Shown piece after piece: positions 33,337 to 46,268 of a DNA stretch of 64,000 nucleotides (within the stretch, counting starts at the first letter, position 1; the number at the start of each line of letters is the position of its first letter). Under the pieces are notes generated by a model. That model saw only the letters and a program-made list of their open reading frames with translations. It did not search any database and was not told the origin of the DNA. The position numbers and the translations under genes are program-made. Source of the stretch: Silene latifolia (lineage: Eukaryota > Streptophyta > Magnoliopsida > Caryophyllales > Caryophyllaceae); NCBI RefSeq assembly GCF_048544455.1, contig NC_133536.1:168016325-168080324 (forward strand), read 5' to 3'.

Positions 33337-36300
33337 GTGGTATCAGAGTGAACATGTATTGTTAACTATTAGATTAAAAGGTTGCGCCTTTAGATATAAT
33401 TGTTGTATCTATGTTTTTATTCTAGAGTTACAAGATTAGGGCTTTTAAATTTGAAATAGTTCAATTAATGCAATTGTTGTATGTTCTTACACAACAAATT
33501 TAGGATTGTATCATAATAGATGTTGACTTGTATCGTAATATTTGATATTATGATGTATTCCTTTAATCCGATTAAAAGAACCCTAATTTAATTGATTTTA
33601 ACAAAGCCCTAATTTGTTGTTAGATGCCTATTTTAATAGTGTCTTAAAATTTCCAATTTGATTGGATCTAATTAGAGTAGATATATAATAAACACTAATT
33701 TGATTAGGTGATTAAATTATTTAATCGGTTTTTTTAATTTTGATTAAAGAAAAAAAAATTACAGTTCGCGAAACACTATTCACGCACGGGTGCTGTTCAC
33801 GACTACTACTGTTCGTGGAATGTCACTGTTCATTAGTTCCGAGTGCCGGATTTTAATGTTACAATAGTGTTTTTCGAGTGTAAACGACATTCTAAACAGG
33901 ACAGCATAGCAGGATCGGAGTTTCTAAGCCAAATTATGACGTTTTGATAGACTTTCAGGTCGTTTTTGATTAAAAATTATGAATTTGATTTTTCATAATT
34001 TGGTTTTGGGTTTTAATCAATTTGATTGATTGATTGATTGTTACAATGTTGTATTGATTTATGTTTATATCTTTATTTATTGTATATATACACTGAATGA
34101 TACGATTATCTACCCATGTTATTATATTTTTGCATAAGATGTTTAAAAACAAACAATTATGTATTGTAGACGATTATGAATCGTTTTTGTGTTGTTAACT
34201 TGACTTGTTCTAATTTACAAATGTTTGTATATTACTTTTTACATATGATGTTTAAATATTAATTGAAGCCTGATGTGTTGATTAGAACGGCTAGGTTACC
34301 TTATACCCTTTTTCTAAGAGAACTAGTGTCATATTTAGGACCCGTGTCATGTATGACTCAATACTCCCTCAATTAAAATATTAAGTAATGCCCTTCCAAA
34401 TTAATGACTGTAAAATACATATATCGTTGGAAGTATTGTCTACCAAAGTAGAGTACTCTTTCTATATAACTTGAACAAGTGGGTAATAGTTACCCACACG
34501 TGAGATTTGGTTCACTTAACAAGGTCATCAAAAACAGTTTTGGACTTTGGGGCAAATAGTCAAGTCACATAAAATGTTACCTGACAACTAGGAGTCGTAT
34601 TTGGTGTGATTGACATATGATATCTACCTTGATATGTGTAATTTGGGCGATGAGCCAAAGCTCACTCAATTTATATATGATTGGGGATTCTAGGATACTA
34701 TGCACATATGCGGGTTCTGTGTGTAGTAAATCTTAAAATTGTTTAAGAATGTCATACAAATTGTGTGTCTTAAATTGCTTAAGATAATAACAATGTATTA
34801 ATATATCGATTTAGTTTTTCATATGTTGATAGTTGTAATTTATCATTGTTGTCATGTTTTTCAAGTTAGTTTGAATCGTTCAAATTCATAGATTGGTTTC
34901 TTTAAGAATTGTTCTAAATTAGGCAAGGTGAAGTTTGTCTTCAAAATAAATTTTATCAAACCATACTTAATGCTAATGTATAGTTTTGACTATATACCGA
35001 AAGTCATAAAGCTATTCGTACCATATGTGTCAATTGTTTAAAATAATGGAATTGTTCCCGCTTAGTGAGAAAAATATGTGGAATGATCCACTTAGTCCAC
35101 TTGTCATTATTATGACATAATTATATTCATAATTTGGATTAATTGGATATCCTTCTCATCAAAGGTTGATAATTGAAATTGTTTCAGTTCTAGCTTAAGT
35201 TATATTCAATTCATTTTGAATGATGCATGTAACTTAAGAGAATTTATCACTTAGTGACAACTGAGTTTCATATCAAGAAGAATCAAAAACTAATGTTCTT
35301 TGAGTTCATCAGTAAAGAGACTTTGCGATATGAGTTTAGACACTGGTAATGGTGGAATGGACAATTGTTGTCAAGTCCAACCTGAAGATCAATGTCTAAA
35401 CATGTATGGAAATCATTTAGTGATTAACGTCATTATTGTAATGACATATAGCATTGGAAAGATAGCTTTTAGAAATGTCTTGAAGATCTGCAAAAGCTAT
35501 TGAAGTATGACTTCTAAATAAAGTATGTATGTTATAGAAGTAAAACTTATTACGAATATTCTACTATAAGGTATAAGATACCAAAGATGGTATTTACATT
35601 ATGAGTGTAATGCCACGTGGAGTAGGATAATGGTAAAGAATGAAATAGATCTACGTATATAATGAGGAAATGCATTATGCGTTGAAGTTATTCATTTGAA
35701 TGTTGTATTGTTCAAAACTAGATTTATTTGAATAATAGTTTTTCTTACATTTGTCGTTAGAAAAATGTTAATTCTTTCATGTTCGGACATAAATTGAATT
35801 AATATTTTATAAAGAACAATTGTTGTTCTCTTTCTTGTTAAGACAATTTTAGTTTTGTTCAATCTCATTTATGACATAAAATACGAAAGGGTTCAAGTCT
35901 TTTGACTTGAGTTTCACGCGCTTACAACATTGTATTATGAGCCAAGAAACAAGAAACATTCAAAGAAGTTCCATGATGATGGAACTCTAAGCCTTGCTTA
36001 TTGATTTGGATCAACTATGGCAAGTGGATTTTGTTTAAATGGTGGAAGAACTGTAACATGCCTCTAACTTGTTAAGATGGCAACCGAATAGTTTTGTCAC
36101 ACATATTTAGATATGTGTGGATTAATTAAGTGATGTTGTTAAGGAATGAGATTCTAATACTTCATCATAATTACTATTTTCAGTATTTATGCATATGTTC
36201 ATAGATGAACATTAGCCTGGCCTTTTAAAAGGTTTACTTGAAACAGACTCAGACTGAAGAAGAGGTCAACTTAGGAAGACAATCAGTATCGCCCGATTTT

Positions 36301-36769
36301 ATCGAGATGGGGAAACTTGAACCAAATGTTTATGATCATCATAATAGCAAAGAAATTATTTCACTTCTAGTCTTAAGAAGACAATCTAAGTTTCACAGTA
36401 AGAATATTAGAGAAAAATTGTTGTTTTTTTTCTTAAAGGATATCACTAACTAAAAATGGTGTGGTATTTTGGGAATGTCACAAAGATAAAACTATGCGGG
36501 TTCGTCCCAAATGGGAAATATCATACTAATTTTATATTGATGGTGTTTTTTTTTCTAAATGATTGTGGAATGTTATGTCTTATAAAATAAGAAGAGCCCT
36601 ATTTTGAAATGGTTTTGTCTATGATGAACCATGCAAATCTCGCTATTTTATACGCTCAAAATTATCTAGGTACACAATTTAAAAATTGTTTCCATCTAAG
36701 TCAATGAATATACATTACATATAAGATATGTAAGGGAATTGTTCCTATATAGTATTTTCTTAATATTTG
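33337..36769 (+). other. Gene-free interior after copia-type LTR
   Basis: AT-rich sequence with no gag, reverse transcriptase or integrase motif in any frame that I could recognise. It is probably a decayed or non-autonomous copia interior. No second LTR copy was found before element D begins. Confidence 0.5.
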
Positions 36770-37927
36770 TGATGTGACTCATATTTGAGCACATTTAGTC
36801 CCCGAATTAACCTCGTTCCTATGCTTTCTAGCACTTATTTGAGTAATTTCTTATCTTTAGTTTTCCATTTTGCATATTCTTTGAGGTTATGTGTCCTTGG
36901 TAGGAGAGGATGGCTAATCTTGCATTTATGAGGCAAAATGGAGCTAAATGGATTGCATATAAGGACCAAACATCAAAGAGAAGACCGACACTAGAAGCCT
37001 ACGTAGGTAAATAAAGTGAAATGGGCAATGATGAAAGGATTCTTGCATCCCCAACACGATCCTTGCAAATTGTTAAGGAGCAAAAGAAGAAAAGGACTCT
37101 GCCCAGGAATCCGAGCGGCCGAGTATGATCCGAGCGTGCCATACTGCAAGGATCCGAGCGGCTTGATCCCAGGACGAGCGGACAGTGCAGCAATGATCTG
37201 AGCGTCTCCTCCCTGATCCGAGCGGATCACAAGATAGAACAACCCGTGCTCCAGCCCAAGACGCACGGATTGAGGCAGGACTAGCAAGGAGGATCCGTGC
37301 ATTTCCCTCGGGAGAAGCATTACCTCAAGTTTTCTTAGGGTCTTAATAGTCATTTAAGCCCTTAGTAACCCTAATCCTTGTACCTAAATTTTTAGTATTA
37401 ATACCCCTTTGTACTACATAGATTAGGATCATCTATTAATCATCTAGTGATCAAGTTGTAATCAATTCTTAATCAAGTTTTAATCTAGTTGTAATACATT
37501 TCTTAATATTAATCACATCTTAATCTTTCCTTAATTTCTCAATTGTTCTTCCTTTTATTTGGGTAATTAGAAGATTATTTGGGTTTATTTGGAGGATTGA
37601 CAACCTTCCATCAATTATCAAGTACTTCTATTATTCTTTGCATTATTATTTGGAATCATCTTCATAGGTATAATTTCTTTTTACCCTTGCTTAATTACTG
37701 TTAATCACTTTCATTTATTCATCATGTTTTGGGTTGTTAGTATGATTGACAATCTTATTAGCATGCTAAACTTGATCATGAGTGAGTAGTTTCCTTAGCT
37801 AGGGTTAATGGGGAATTAGGGGAAACAAACATAGGGATTGATCTATGCTTAATCTAATATGTTTTCATAATTAAATTTCTTGCTTGTTGTGATTTCAACC
37901 TATGAACACGTTATGTTTGATGAAATT
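36770..37927 (+). repeat. Partial LTR of element D
   Basis: It begins TGATGTGACTCATATTTG, the same first bases as the element A LTR. No polypurine tract precedes it, so it is probably a 5' LTR. It is broken at 37927 by element E; the remainder is not in the window. A block at 37105-37290 repeats GATCCGAGCG-type words, including the inverted repeat TGATCCG-AG-CGGATCA (37214-37229). Confidence 0.6.
37923..37927 (+). repeat. Probable target duplication of element E, left
   Basis: AAATT precedes the LTR terminus TGACAGGG. The partner copy lies outside the window, so this is unconfirmed. Confidence 0.4.
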
Positions 37928-39337
37928 TGACAGGGCAGTCGTATACCCATCAAAAATTACCAACTGGCTCTAACTAATATAGCTAGGGAAGTCGGGTCGA
38001 TCTCCACAGGGAGATGGGAAAATGTCAGCTTTGTCTAAATTCGTCACGGTAGCCGACTTGGGGGTTTTGATTTGGTTATTCTAAACTAAAAGGATTGAGA
38101 AAGAGAAAAAAGGTAGGGGAATAACGATTAAGCAATTTAGGGAAAAGCAGCTAAGACAATCGGTTCACCAAGATTATTCAGTCAAGCAATCTAGGTCTCA
38201 GGTCAATGCAAGTATGGTCTAAGGGGCAGTGAATATCTCCTTCCCGTCTCAATTTGCCCTAAAGCACAAATAGCTTAGCTTCCGCCCTCACTACGGTGCC
38301 CTAATGTTCGCTATGAGTCTCACCCTTTCCAACCTTCCGGTCCAGGTCGAGGTTCACTAGGATTAAAATGCCTAATTGCGTCGACTCAATTAGACAAATA
38401 CAATTGATAGCAGCGATTAACAACAAAGACTACACATGCATTAACCTAATATGGCGATTACTGTTCCTTCATAATCATAGATTCCCTAGTCTTAGCAAGA
38501 GGGAATTAGCTACACATCATTATCGACTCAACAACAATAATATATAGACAATCGGAATTAAACATGATAATAATGAAAATGAAGAGATGAAATAAGCAAT
38601 ACTAAAAGTAATAATAGAAAGGAAGGAATTCAAATAGCAATTATGATTAAGAAAGTAAAAAGGAATAATAATACCGATTACAAAATCTGAATCCGAGTAG
38701 AAAAAAGTAAAGAGGAGGGAAGCAGTGAGTAAGATCAAGGAGAGGTAAGTGAGGAAGAGTTACGCAATCTACTGCTTTTAGTAGCACACGAAAATCTCCC
38801 CCTTAAACCTAATCCAAAGCCTAATTACCAAAGCCCATACGAAAATAGGTGGAAAAATACAAATACAAGGCAAACCACTCGACCGAGTAAAATTAAACCA
38901 CTCGACCGAGTAAACTAAGCAAAATTCCCCTCGATCGAGTAGAAATACTACTCGATCGACTAACTCCTTAATGCTGCATGCTCGATCGAGTATAAGAACT
39001 ACTCGATCGAGTGAACTTCATTATATAAAGCATTCGATCGACTACAATGATGGTCGATCGAGCTATTTTGGCGCGTTAGGCACTATGACACCTTCCGAAT
39101 TCAGCTCGCTCATCTTCAAAGTGATAGATTCCAAGCTCCGGCTTCTTATTATCCATAAATGCATGAAAATGGTACGAGTTTAGGCTCGATTTATCTTCTC
39201 TTCGTTCTATTCATGTAATTTACACAAGACAAACCAAAGTAGACTATTCGAGGGTATTTATAGCTAAATGCCACGTAAAATAGTACAGAAATGCGTGTAA
39301 AAATGAGGTAAAAACCTTATATAAAATACACGCATCA
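37928..39337 (-). repeat. 3' LTR of element E
   Basis: 1410 bp; on the minus strand it starts TGATGCGTGT and ends CTGCCCTGTCA. About 470 bp of the 5' LTR (55317-55794) match its end closely. A dense group of palindromes (ACTCGACCGAGT, ACTCGATCGAGT and variants) lies at 38876-39063. Confidence 0.9.
38876..39063. repeat. Palindrome cluster in the E LTR
   Basis: Eight or more CTCGATCGAG/CTCGACCGAG copies and one-base variants, upstream (element sense) of the LTR middle. Confidence 0.88.
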
Positions 39338-41322
39338 AATCTCCCAAAACCAAACTTTTGCTTGTCCCCAAGAAAACTATGAATGCAACTAAGAATAAAC
39401 AGTGGAACGGGACCAACGCATCAGCTACAAATCATCCGCCAAAACCAGTTTAATGCAACAACTAACAAAGTGGCAAGTGATAAATGCAAACGAGTTAAAT
39501 CAATGTTTCAAACTTACTGAATCGTCGACCTTGCAAGACTCAAAGGTATCGGACTCTCACGGGTCGCTCATCACTCAATTTTAGGCACAAGGTGAGTATA
39601 TAAGTGAAGGATAGAAATAAGTAAAGACACTCACCTAACTCCATCTATAAAAACATGCATGCAGTTAACATGAATAAAGTCTCTACAACCGTACATATGC
39701 ATTCCAACCAAACTAATGACCAAGACACATGCCGAGGACTTACATTTGGGTAAGTGAGGTAATGGGTAAGTAGGGCTAAGATGAATTTGGAAATGTGGAG
39801 TTAGTAGCCAAACTAGCAGCACGGATCCAAATTATGAAACTGCATCCCAACTTCGTACTCAATATAACAATACAGAACGGTGCAAATTCGATGCACTCAA
39901 CTCACAACACACCATAAACTTGTCAACTCCCCATAAAATATAAATAAGACATGGGAGTAAAAATAATCTATACAATTTCTCATTTTTCATATATGATTTT
40001 TTCTCTTTCTATTCATTTTTCTTCTTCAATTCCTTATTTTTTAATTTTCATTCATTTTTTTTCTTTTTTTTTGTTCACAACATTTTCTTTCTTTTCATTC
40101 CCTTCGATTCTTCCACCAACTTCTGAAATCAGATATATGTAACCAAACTGCAGTAAAGTATTCCAAACAGCTACTCATCACTAGCTCGGCTAGGGTAGGC
40201 GAAATTATAGGATGTAGCTAATAGGACAAAAAGGCAATTTGGCTATGTGAAGCTCATGGGTAGAATGAAATAAAGGGAACTGCCTCTCCTACATGTGTCA
40301 CCATCCACAAACCGAATGCATACATGTATTAAGAAGACTAGACTCATGCTTATGCAAATTGATGTTACATGCCTTCAAGAGAGTACTACTCACATCCTAA
40401 ATGAAACCGGTCATGAATGTCACCAGTTTATAAAGCTCTAACCTCAGAATGTAATGTAGCTTGCCAATATGTGAGTCAAATCTATTCGTTCAGATAAGAG
40501 AGAAACAAAAACTCGTAGATCATGCACATTATCATGCCAACAATATGGCAAGAATATTCAAGGTAGAGGTAAGGATTCAATGTAGCGTCAAAGTTCAAAC
40601 GTTCCGACTCAAATTCAACGTGAAAATTTTGAAAATTTTGTGATTTTTTTTTTTATTATAAAAACAACAATGCATGCAGAAATAAATAAACGTGCAAACA
40701 GAAATGCAAGAAAACATGCAGACACATATATGGATGCATAGCTCCCCAAACCAAACCGTACAATGCCCTCATTGTACCAAAAATAGGAAAAGAAATGCAA
40801 ACTAAGGAGAAAAGGATAAGCGGAGTCGGAAAACTTACAAAACGTCATGAAGAGGGACTTCCCCAAACCGACCATGAACATGGGAGGTCATAAGAAGTCA
40901 ATAATTAGTCAACCAGTAGCTCAACAGACGAAAAGTAGCATCTTGAAGACGAAACAGCTCGATCGAGTGGCTTGGAATAGCTCGATCGAGTGAAATGGTG
41001 TCAGAAATGCTCGATCGAGTGAAATTATTACTCGATCGAGTGATCGTGGATTTGCAGCCTGTCGATGGAGTATAGATGTTACTCGATCGAGTGGTTATCA
41101 ACTCAAATGTGCTCGATCGAGCAGAAAAACTACTCGATCGAGTTACTGCACCTGCAAAACACGAGTAAAGAGCAAGGGAAATAGAAAGGACGCATAGTTT
41201 AGCGTTTAAAGTTCAACAAAAACTAAATGCGAAGGAAAACGTTCAACAAAAATACAACAAAACAGTCCGGGTTGCCTCCCGCAAAGCGCAGGTTTAAGAG
41301 GTCCCGCACGACCTTTCTGGCA
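39338..41322 (-). other. 3' non-coding module of element E
   Basis: There is no gene. The polypurine tract GTTTGGTTTTGGGAGATT abuts the LTR (39338-39355), with a CTTG-GGGA-CAAG hairpin at 39357-39376. A purine-rich tract (minus strand) is at about 39985-40095. A second hairpin, GTACAATG-AGGG-CATTGTAC (40758-40777, perfect), precedes GGTTTGGTTTGGGGAGC (40741-40757). Palindromes of the GCTCGATCGAGT type are at 40955-41143. The post-integrase word GCGGGAGGCAACCCG lies at about 41268-41283. Confidence 0.8.
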
Positions 41323-42801
41323 TCAATTAACTGGCGCGTCAATCTCGTCGAAGTACTGGATTTCAACACGATTGTCTGCTTCATTGACCTCGTGATAATG
41401 CTTCACATACTGTCCATTCACCTTGAACCGATTTCCCTCGCGTCTTTCTAGCTCAATGGATCCAAATTTAGTAACAGCTGTCACCGTATAAGAATCACTC
41501 CACCCGGACTTCAGCTTGCCAGGAAATAATCGCAGTCGGGCATTAAACAGCAACACCTTTTGCCCGACATGAAATTCCCGAGGTAGAATTCTTTTGTCAT
41601 GCCATCTCTTCGTCTTTTCCTTATAAATGCACGAGCTATCATAGGCATTGAGCCTAAACTCTTCCAATTCATCTAGCTGCAAAAGACGATTCTGACCACA
41701 CAACTTAGGATCAAATTTAAGCTCACAAATTGCCCACCAAGCATTACATTCTAACTCAACAGGTAAATGACATGATTTCCCATAAACCAACCGATAAGGT
41801 GATGCACCAATCGGTGTGTTAAAGGCAGATCTGTAGGCCCATAATGTATCTTCTAATTTGAGACTCCAGTCCTTCCGTGATTTAGAAACTACTTTAGACA
41901 AGATCTCTTTAATCTCGCGATTAGAAACCTAAACCTGACCACTAGTTTGGGGATGATACTCCAAACCACGCCGTTGTTAAACACCAACCTTAGACAGAAT
42001 GAAGGTTAGTTTCTTTTCTTTAAAGTGCATTCCTCAATCACTAATGACGACCCGAGGGACACCAAATCGGGGAAATATGACCTTTTTGAACATTTTAATC
42101 ACGGTCTTGACATCACAATGGGGTGAGGCAATTGCCTCAACCCACTTCAACACATAATCAACAGCTACTAAAATATACCTGTTATCTTTACTAGACGGGA
42201 ACGGTCCTTGGAAATCAATGCCCTAGACATCGAAAACCTCAACCTCTAAGATACCATTTTGTGGCATCTTATGTCTCTTTGAAATGTTCCCTGATCGTTG
42301 GCAGGCATCACAAGCTGAAACAAAAGACTTAGCATCAGCAAACAAAGAAGGCCAGTAAAAACTAGACTGAAGTACCTTAGCCACGGTGCGCGATGGACCG
42401 TGGTGACCACCATAGGAAGAGGAGCGACAGCCTTCTAGGACTACATTGGTCTCCCACTACGGAATGCACCGTCGGTAGAGACCGTCCGCACATTCCTTAA
42501 ACAAATAAGGATCATCCTAGAAATATTGCTTAGCGTTATACAAAAAACGCTTCCTCTGCTGATGAGAAAGGTCAGGCGGCAGCTTGCCACTGAAAACGTA
42601 ATTAGCTATATCTGCATACCAAGGTTCTTGGTTATTAATAGAAGACAATACAGCAAATAAAGAATCGTCAGGAAAAGACTCATCAATAGGTAAAGAATCT
42701 TCCCCCTCTTGTCGCAACAGTCACGATAGATGATCAGATACAACGTTCTCAGCTCCTTTCTTATCTTTAATCTGCAATTCAAACTCCTGGAGAAGGAGTA
42801 T
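41323..42801 (-). pseudogene. RNase H end and integrase of element E
   Basis: From the edge of F, the frame resumes RNase H (FELQIKDKKGAENVVSDHLS). Decayed spacer and integrase follow; the core (about 42450-41900) is full of stops. The integrase C-terminal part is an open 192-codon frame at 41323-41901: [37 protein letters not shown] and [25 protein letters not shown]. Athila integrases end this way. The enzyme is not functional in this copy. Confidence 0.82.
42797..42801 (+). repeat. Target duplication of element F, left
   Basis: AGTAT, matched at 51290-51294. Removing F and one AGTAT restores the RNase H reading frame of E. Confidence 0.9.
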
Positions 42802-44311
42802 TGATGCGTGTCATTTATATGATGTTTTACATCTCTTTTTACACGCATTTCAGAGCTCATTTGTTTAATATTTGTTGCTTTTCTCCCTATTTCCGTCTAC
42901 TTCCGTATTTTGTACTTTATTGCAGAAATGTGAAGAATTCGACGGGAAATCAAGCCAAATCCGCCCCCGAGTAATCTGCATTGCGAATGACGTAAAGGAA
43001 TCACTTAAGGAACGAGCTTGGTGCGCGATCCAAGGCTCAAAAGACAAGACCACGAGAATAAAGAAGTCAAGTAGCAGCTCATCCGGTCGATCGACTAGTC
43101 CCATCAGACGATCGACCAACTATCGATCCCGAAGCTACATTCTTTGGAGCGATCGATCGACCAGCCTGATTAGTCGATCGACCAGATTTCGATTCCAGAC
43201 GGAATTAAAAGATTGAGAAACTCAAGGCCCGTGAAGTTTAGGGTTTACGAAATAATTGTTGCGTTGGTTTCTATATAACGTAACCTAAGAACATCATAAT
43301 AGGCATCGAATTTACATCAGAGAATTTGACATCAAGTTTTAGCATTAGGTTTTCATTCAAAGTTCTATATCGAATAATTAGGGTTTGGAATTATCGTGAG
43401 CATCGAAATTCGGTTCTTATTAATCAACCATACCCCTGCAATTCGGTATTTCTCCTGTTACTTTCAGTTTGCGTATTTTGCTAATAGATTAGAATTGATA
43501 GTTAGTGTTCCCAAGCCAATTATCGTTTCATCATCATTGTCATTTACTTTAAGCATGAATTCCGTAATTGTCATAAGTTTTATTGTTGTTTTTACCTTCA
43601 TCATGAGTAGCTAAATAGTTAGTGCTAGGATGTAGGCGATTTATGGTTAGGCGGCATTAGATTGAACACGGACTGAACTCGCGTGTCAGTCGATCGACTG
43701 ACATAGTTGGTCGATAGACTGACCTTGTAAGGTTACCCTTCGTTTTAATTGTTTTTAAATCTTGTATTTAACGAATCGAATGCATGCGACCAGTTAGATA
43801 CCTATTTTGTGACCGACCCATTAGATCGAAAGATAGGGTAGGTTTTTTGACCGTCAATTAATTCGACTAAACTGTGCTAAGATCGAAAGATAGGTATAGT
43901 TTAGACCATTAGTCGCTTTTCAGGACGAAAGTCAGTATTAGTGACATTAGGGACCTATAGCGAGATCGAGAGATGCTATTTGTTAGGAGTGGACCGAGAG
44001 GACCTCTTATTTCCCGCCTTACTTGTGTTTATTTCAGACCGACTTAGTTTGCTGCCGCCGAAACTATAATGACCCGATCATCCTAGTACCCTTCTTTTAT
44101 CTGTTTAATTCGTATTTTTAGTTATTTTCCTTTTAGTGCCATTAGCTATAGAACAATTTAAATCAACCCCCATAATTGTTACCTTAGACTTTCATTAGAC
44201 AACTAAAGTTTACAACTGCCTCCTTGCGGATCGACCCTGTTACCACTAGCCTAGGTTAGTCTTAATAGGAATTATAAATTTTATCTTTGGTACTCACAAC
44301 GACGGGTATCA
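42802..44311 (+). repeat. 5' LTR of element F
   Basis: 1510 bp, TGATGCGTGTC to GGGTATCA. GGTCGATCGAC-type palindromes lie at 43083-43185 and 43685-43722. CTATATAACG near 43271 may be the TATA box. Frames inside it are duplicated in the other LTR and are not genes. Confidence 0.93.
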
Positions 44312-44317
44312 AATTTT

Positions 44318-44335
44318 TGGCGCCGTTGCCGGGGA
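44318..44335 (+). other. Primer-binding site of element F
   Basis: TGGCGCCGTTGCCGGGGA, the exact Asp-tRNA type as in element A, six bases after the LTR. Confidence 0.93.
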
Positions 44336-44435
44336 GGCAATAGTCCTAATTTTAGTTGTTTAATTTTCAGTCTTTCTTAGTTTAAGGAACATCCGTTCCT
44401 TAAACGGTTCTTATTTTTTGTTGTAGTTTCCTCTT

Positions 44436-45916
44436 ATGCGCAGGTCACAGGGTGGAGAATTAGTACCATTGAACCCTGAGATTAAGAGATCCTTGCGCGA
44501 GTTGAGGCGAACACGACGAGTATTACCGACAGAGGAAGAGCTGAGTACTCTGTCAAGCTATCACGAGAACGAATCTGTTCAAGAAGACCCACAATCTTCA
44601 CCCGTTTCCACTTCTTGGTACCGAGACAGTTACTTCTCCAGAAATTCCAGTCATGGCCGAGGAAGCAAGTATAGCTAGTTTTTCCGAGCCGACACCGACA
44701 ATCTATACAAGGGGTTCGAGTTACGGAGATGCCAAGAAATTCGAACCAAAGCCTCGCTTACATCACTATGGTCGAGAGAAATCGGTTTGGGGAGCTGCAA
44801 ATGAAGATGCGGCTAGACATATGGAGACCTTTATCGACTCATCTGCTTGCTCCATTCCCCCACCACCGTGGCGTGACCCGGATCAAATCAAAGAGATCAT
44901 GTTCATCTTCTCCCTTCGTGATGCTTTGCAAGGGAGTGGTATAGAGATCCGGACCGAGCCGCTCGGAGATCACCGATTGGAATACATTGGCATTGGCGTT
45001 CTACAAGAAGTACTTTTCTGCTTCAAGGACGATCGCTATTAGAGCCCAAATCACGGGTTTTAAACAAGGGCCAGATGAGAATTTCCATGAGGCATGGGTC
45101 CGATTCAAGAAGTTAGTGCGAACCATACCGCACCATGGATTTGAAAAGTGGAGTTTGTGCAATCATTTTTACAATGGGTTGTACGACGATCAGAGGGCCA
45201 TTTTGGATGCTGCAGCCAATGGGAGATTTGCTGAAAATTTGGGAGCAACCAAGGGGTGGAAGATCATTGACGATCTAGCTACCCACAAGGCCGAGTATGG
45301 GAATTCGAGAGGGAACCAGAGGAGAGCTGCTGAATCTTCCTCTGTTCTTTGCGCACTTGAGGCTCTCACCGCAAGATTTGACAAGTATGAGCTAGGAGGA
45401 GCCTCTAAGGGTGGGATATACCAAGTCAACGCTGTTTCAGACGGTCCCTTCCTTTGCGAAAGGTGTGGAGTAGAGGGCCATGTCTCGAAAAACTGCCCTA
45501 GTCCCTTTGAATTTTGTGCTGCCTTTCAACACTACAGGCAGAACAACACCTACTACGAGCCACCGCATCCAAACTTGAGTTGGAGAAGCCAGAATGTTTT
45601 GAATCCAACTCAACCTCCGCCGCAGCAGCAGCCATATGTACCTCCGCATCAAAAGCAACAGCAATACCAAAAGCCTCCTTATGTGCCGCAGCAGCAACAA
45701 ACACAAAACTCTGAGTTTTCCGAGCTGAAGAATCTGTTGCTAAAGGAGTCCCAAGCAAGAGAGGCCGGGATGAAGTTGCTAGAGAGCCAAATAGCTCAGT
45801 TGGCTAGCAAAAGTAACACTCGAGCTCCCGGACACTTACCCACTCAACCCGAGCAAAAGGAGACCCTACATGCCATCACCTTGAGGAGCTGGGGTGAGGA
45901 GCTGGTCCACCCTTGA
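44436..45916 (+). pseudogene. Gag of element F
   Basis: The start is MRRSQGGELVPLNPEIKRS at 44436. Three frames succeed one another (to 44678, 44653-45042, 44987-45916), so two frameshifts break the gene. The capsid core is clear (LAFYKKYFSASRTIAIRAQI, ENFHEAWVRFKKLVRTIPHH, FYNGLYDDQRAILDAAANGR). The zinc knuckle CERCGVEGHVSKNC is intact. A Pro/Gln-rich segment and the conserved HAITLRSW motif follow. Gag would form particles and bind RNA. Despite the young LTRs this copy cannot make full gag. Confidence 0.87.
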
Positions 45917-46268
45917 TGGTCCTGCCATGGTCGAGAAAGCTGTTGAGAAGAATGAGGCAGATCCGAGTCCAACCAAAGCTGTAACGAATAAATCGAAAAA
46001 TGTAGTCTGCCCAGGGTATTTCGATCGATCGATCGACATACCTAGTCGATCTCGAAACACGGGTTCTGAGGAGCTTCGAATGTGCAACCCAGTTGATCGA
46101 CTGAGGAGGGTGGTCGATCGACCCATATCACTGCTGATATTGAAGAGTTTCGTCCTTTAATGCCAAATGATTTACGAGACCACTTGTTTCGGGGTACCAC
46201 CGTCCCGAAAATTTTGAAAGCGCGAACCAGTCTTTGATGGGTCGATCCCGGCTCCGAAGTTTGATCCA
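45917..46268 (+). other. Gag-protease linker with palindromes
   Basis: CGATCGATCGATCGAC at 46021-46036 and GTTGATCGACTG / GGTCGATCGACC at 46090-46121. The reading frame changes in this stretch. E carries its own palindromes in the equivalent linker. Confidence 0.75.

Noticed and set aside
35300..35503. 67-codon frame in the copia-type interior
   Set aside because: Short, no domain, AT-rich surroundings.
36991..37353. 120-codon minus-strand frame in the D LTR
   Set aside because: No domain, and it overlaps the GATCCGAGCG repeats; likely chance.
42872..43216. Ser/Arg-rich frame, repeated at 49847-50152
   Set aside because: It lies inside both LTRs of F and arises from the palindromes; the same stretch is also open on the other strand.
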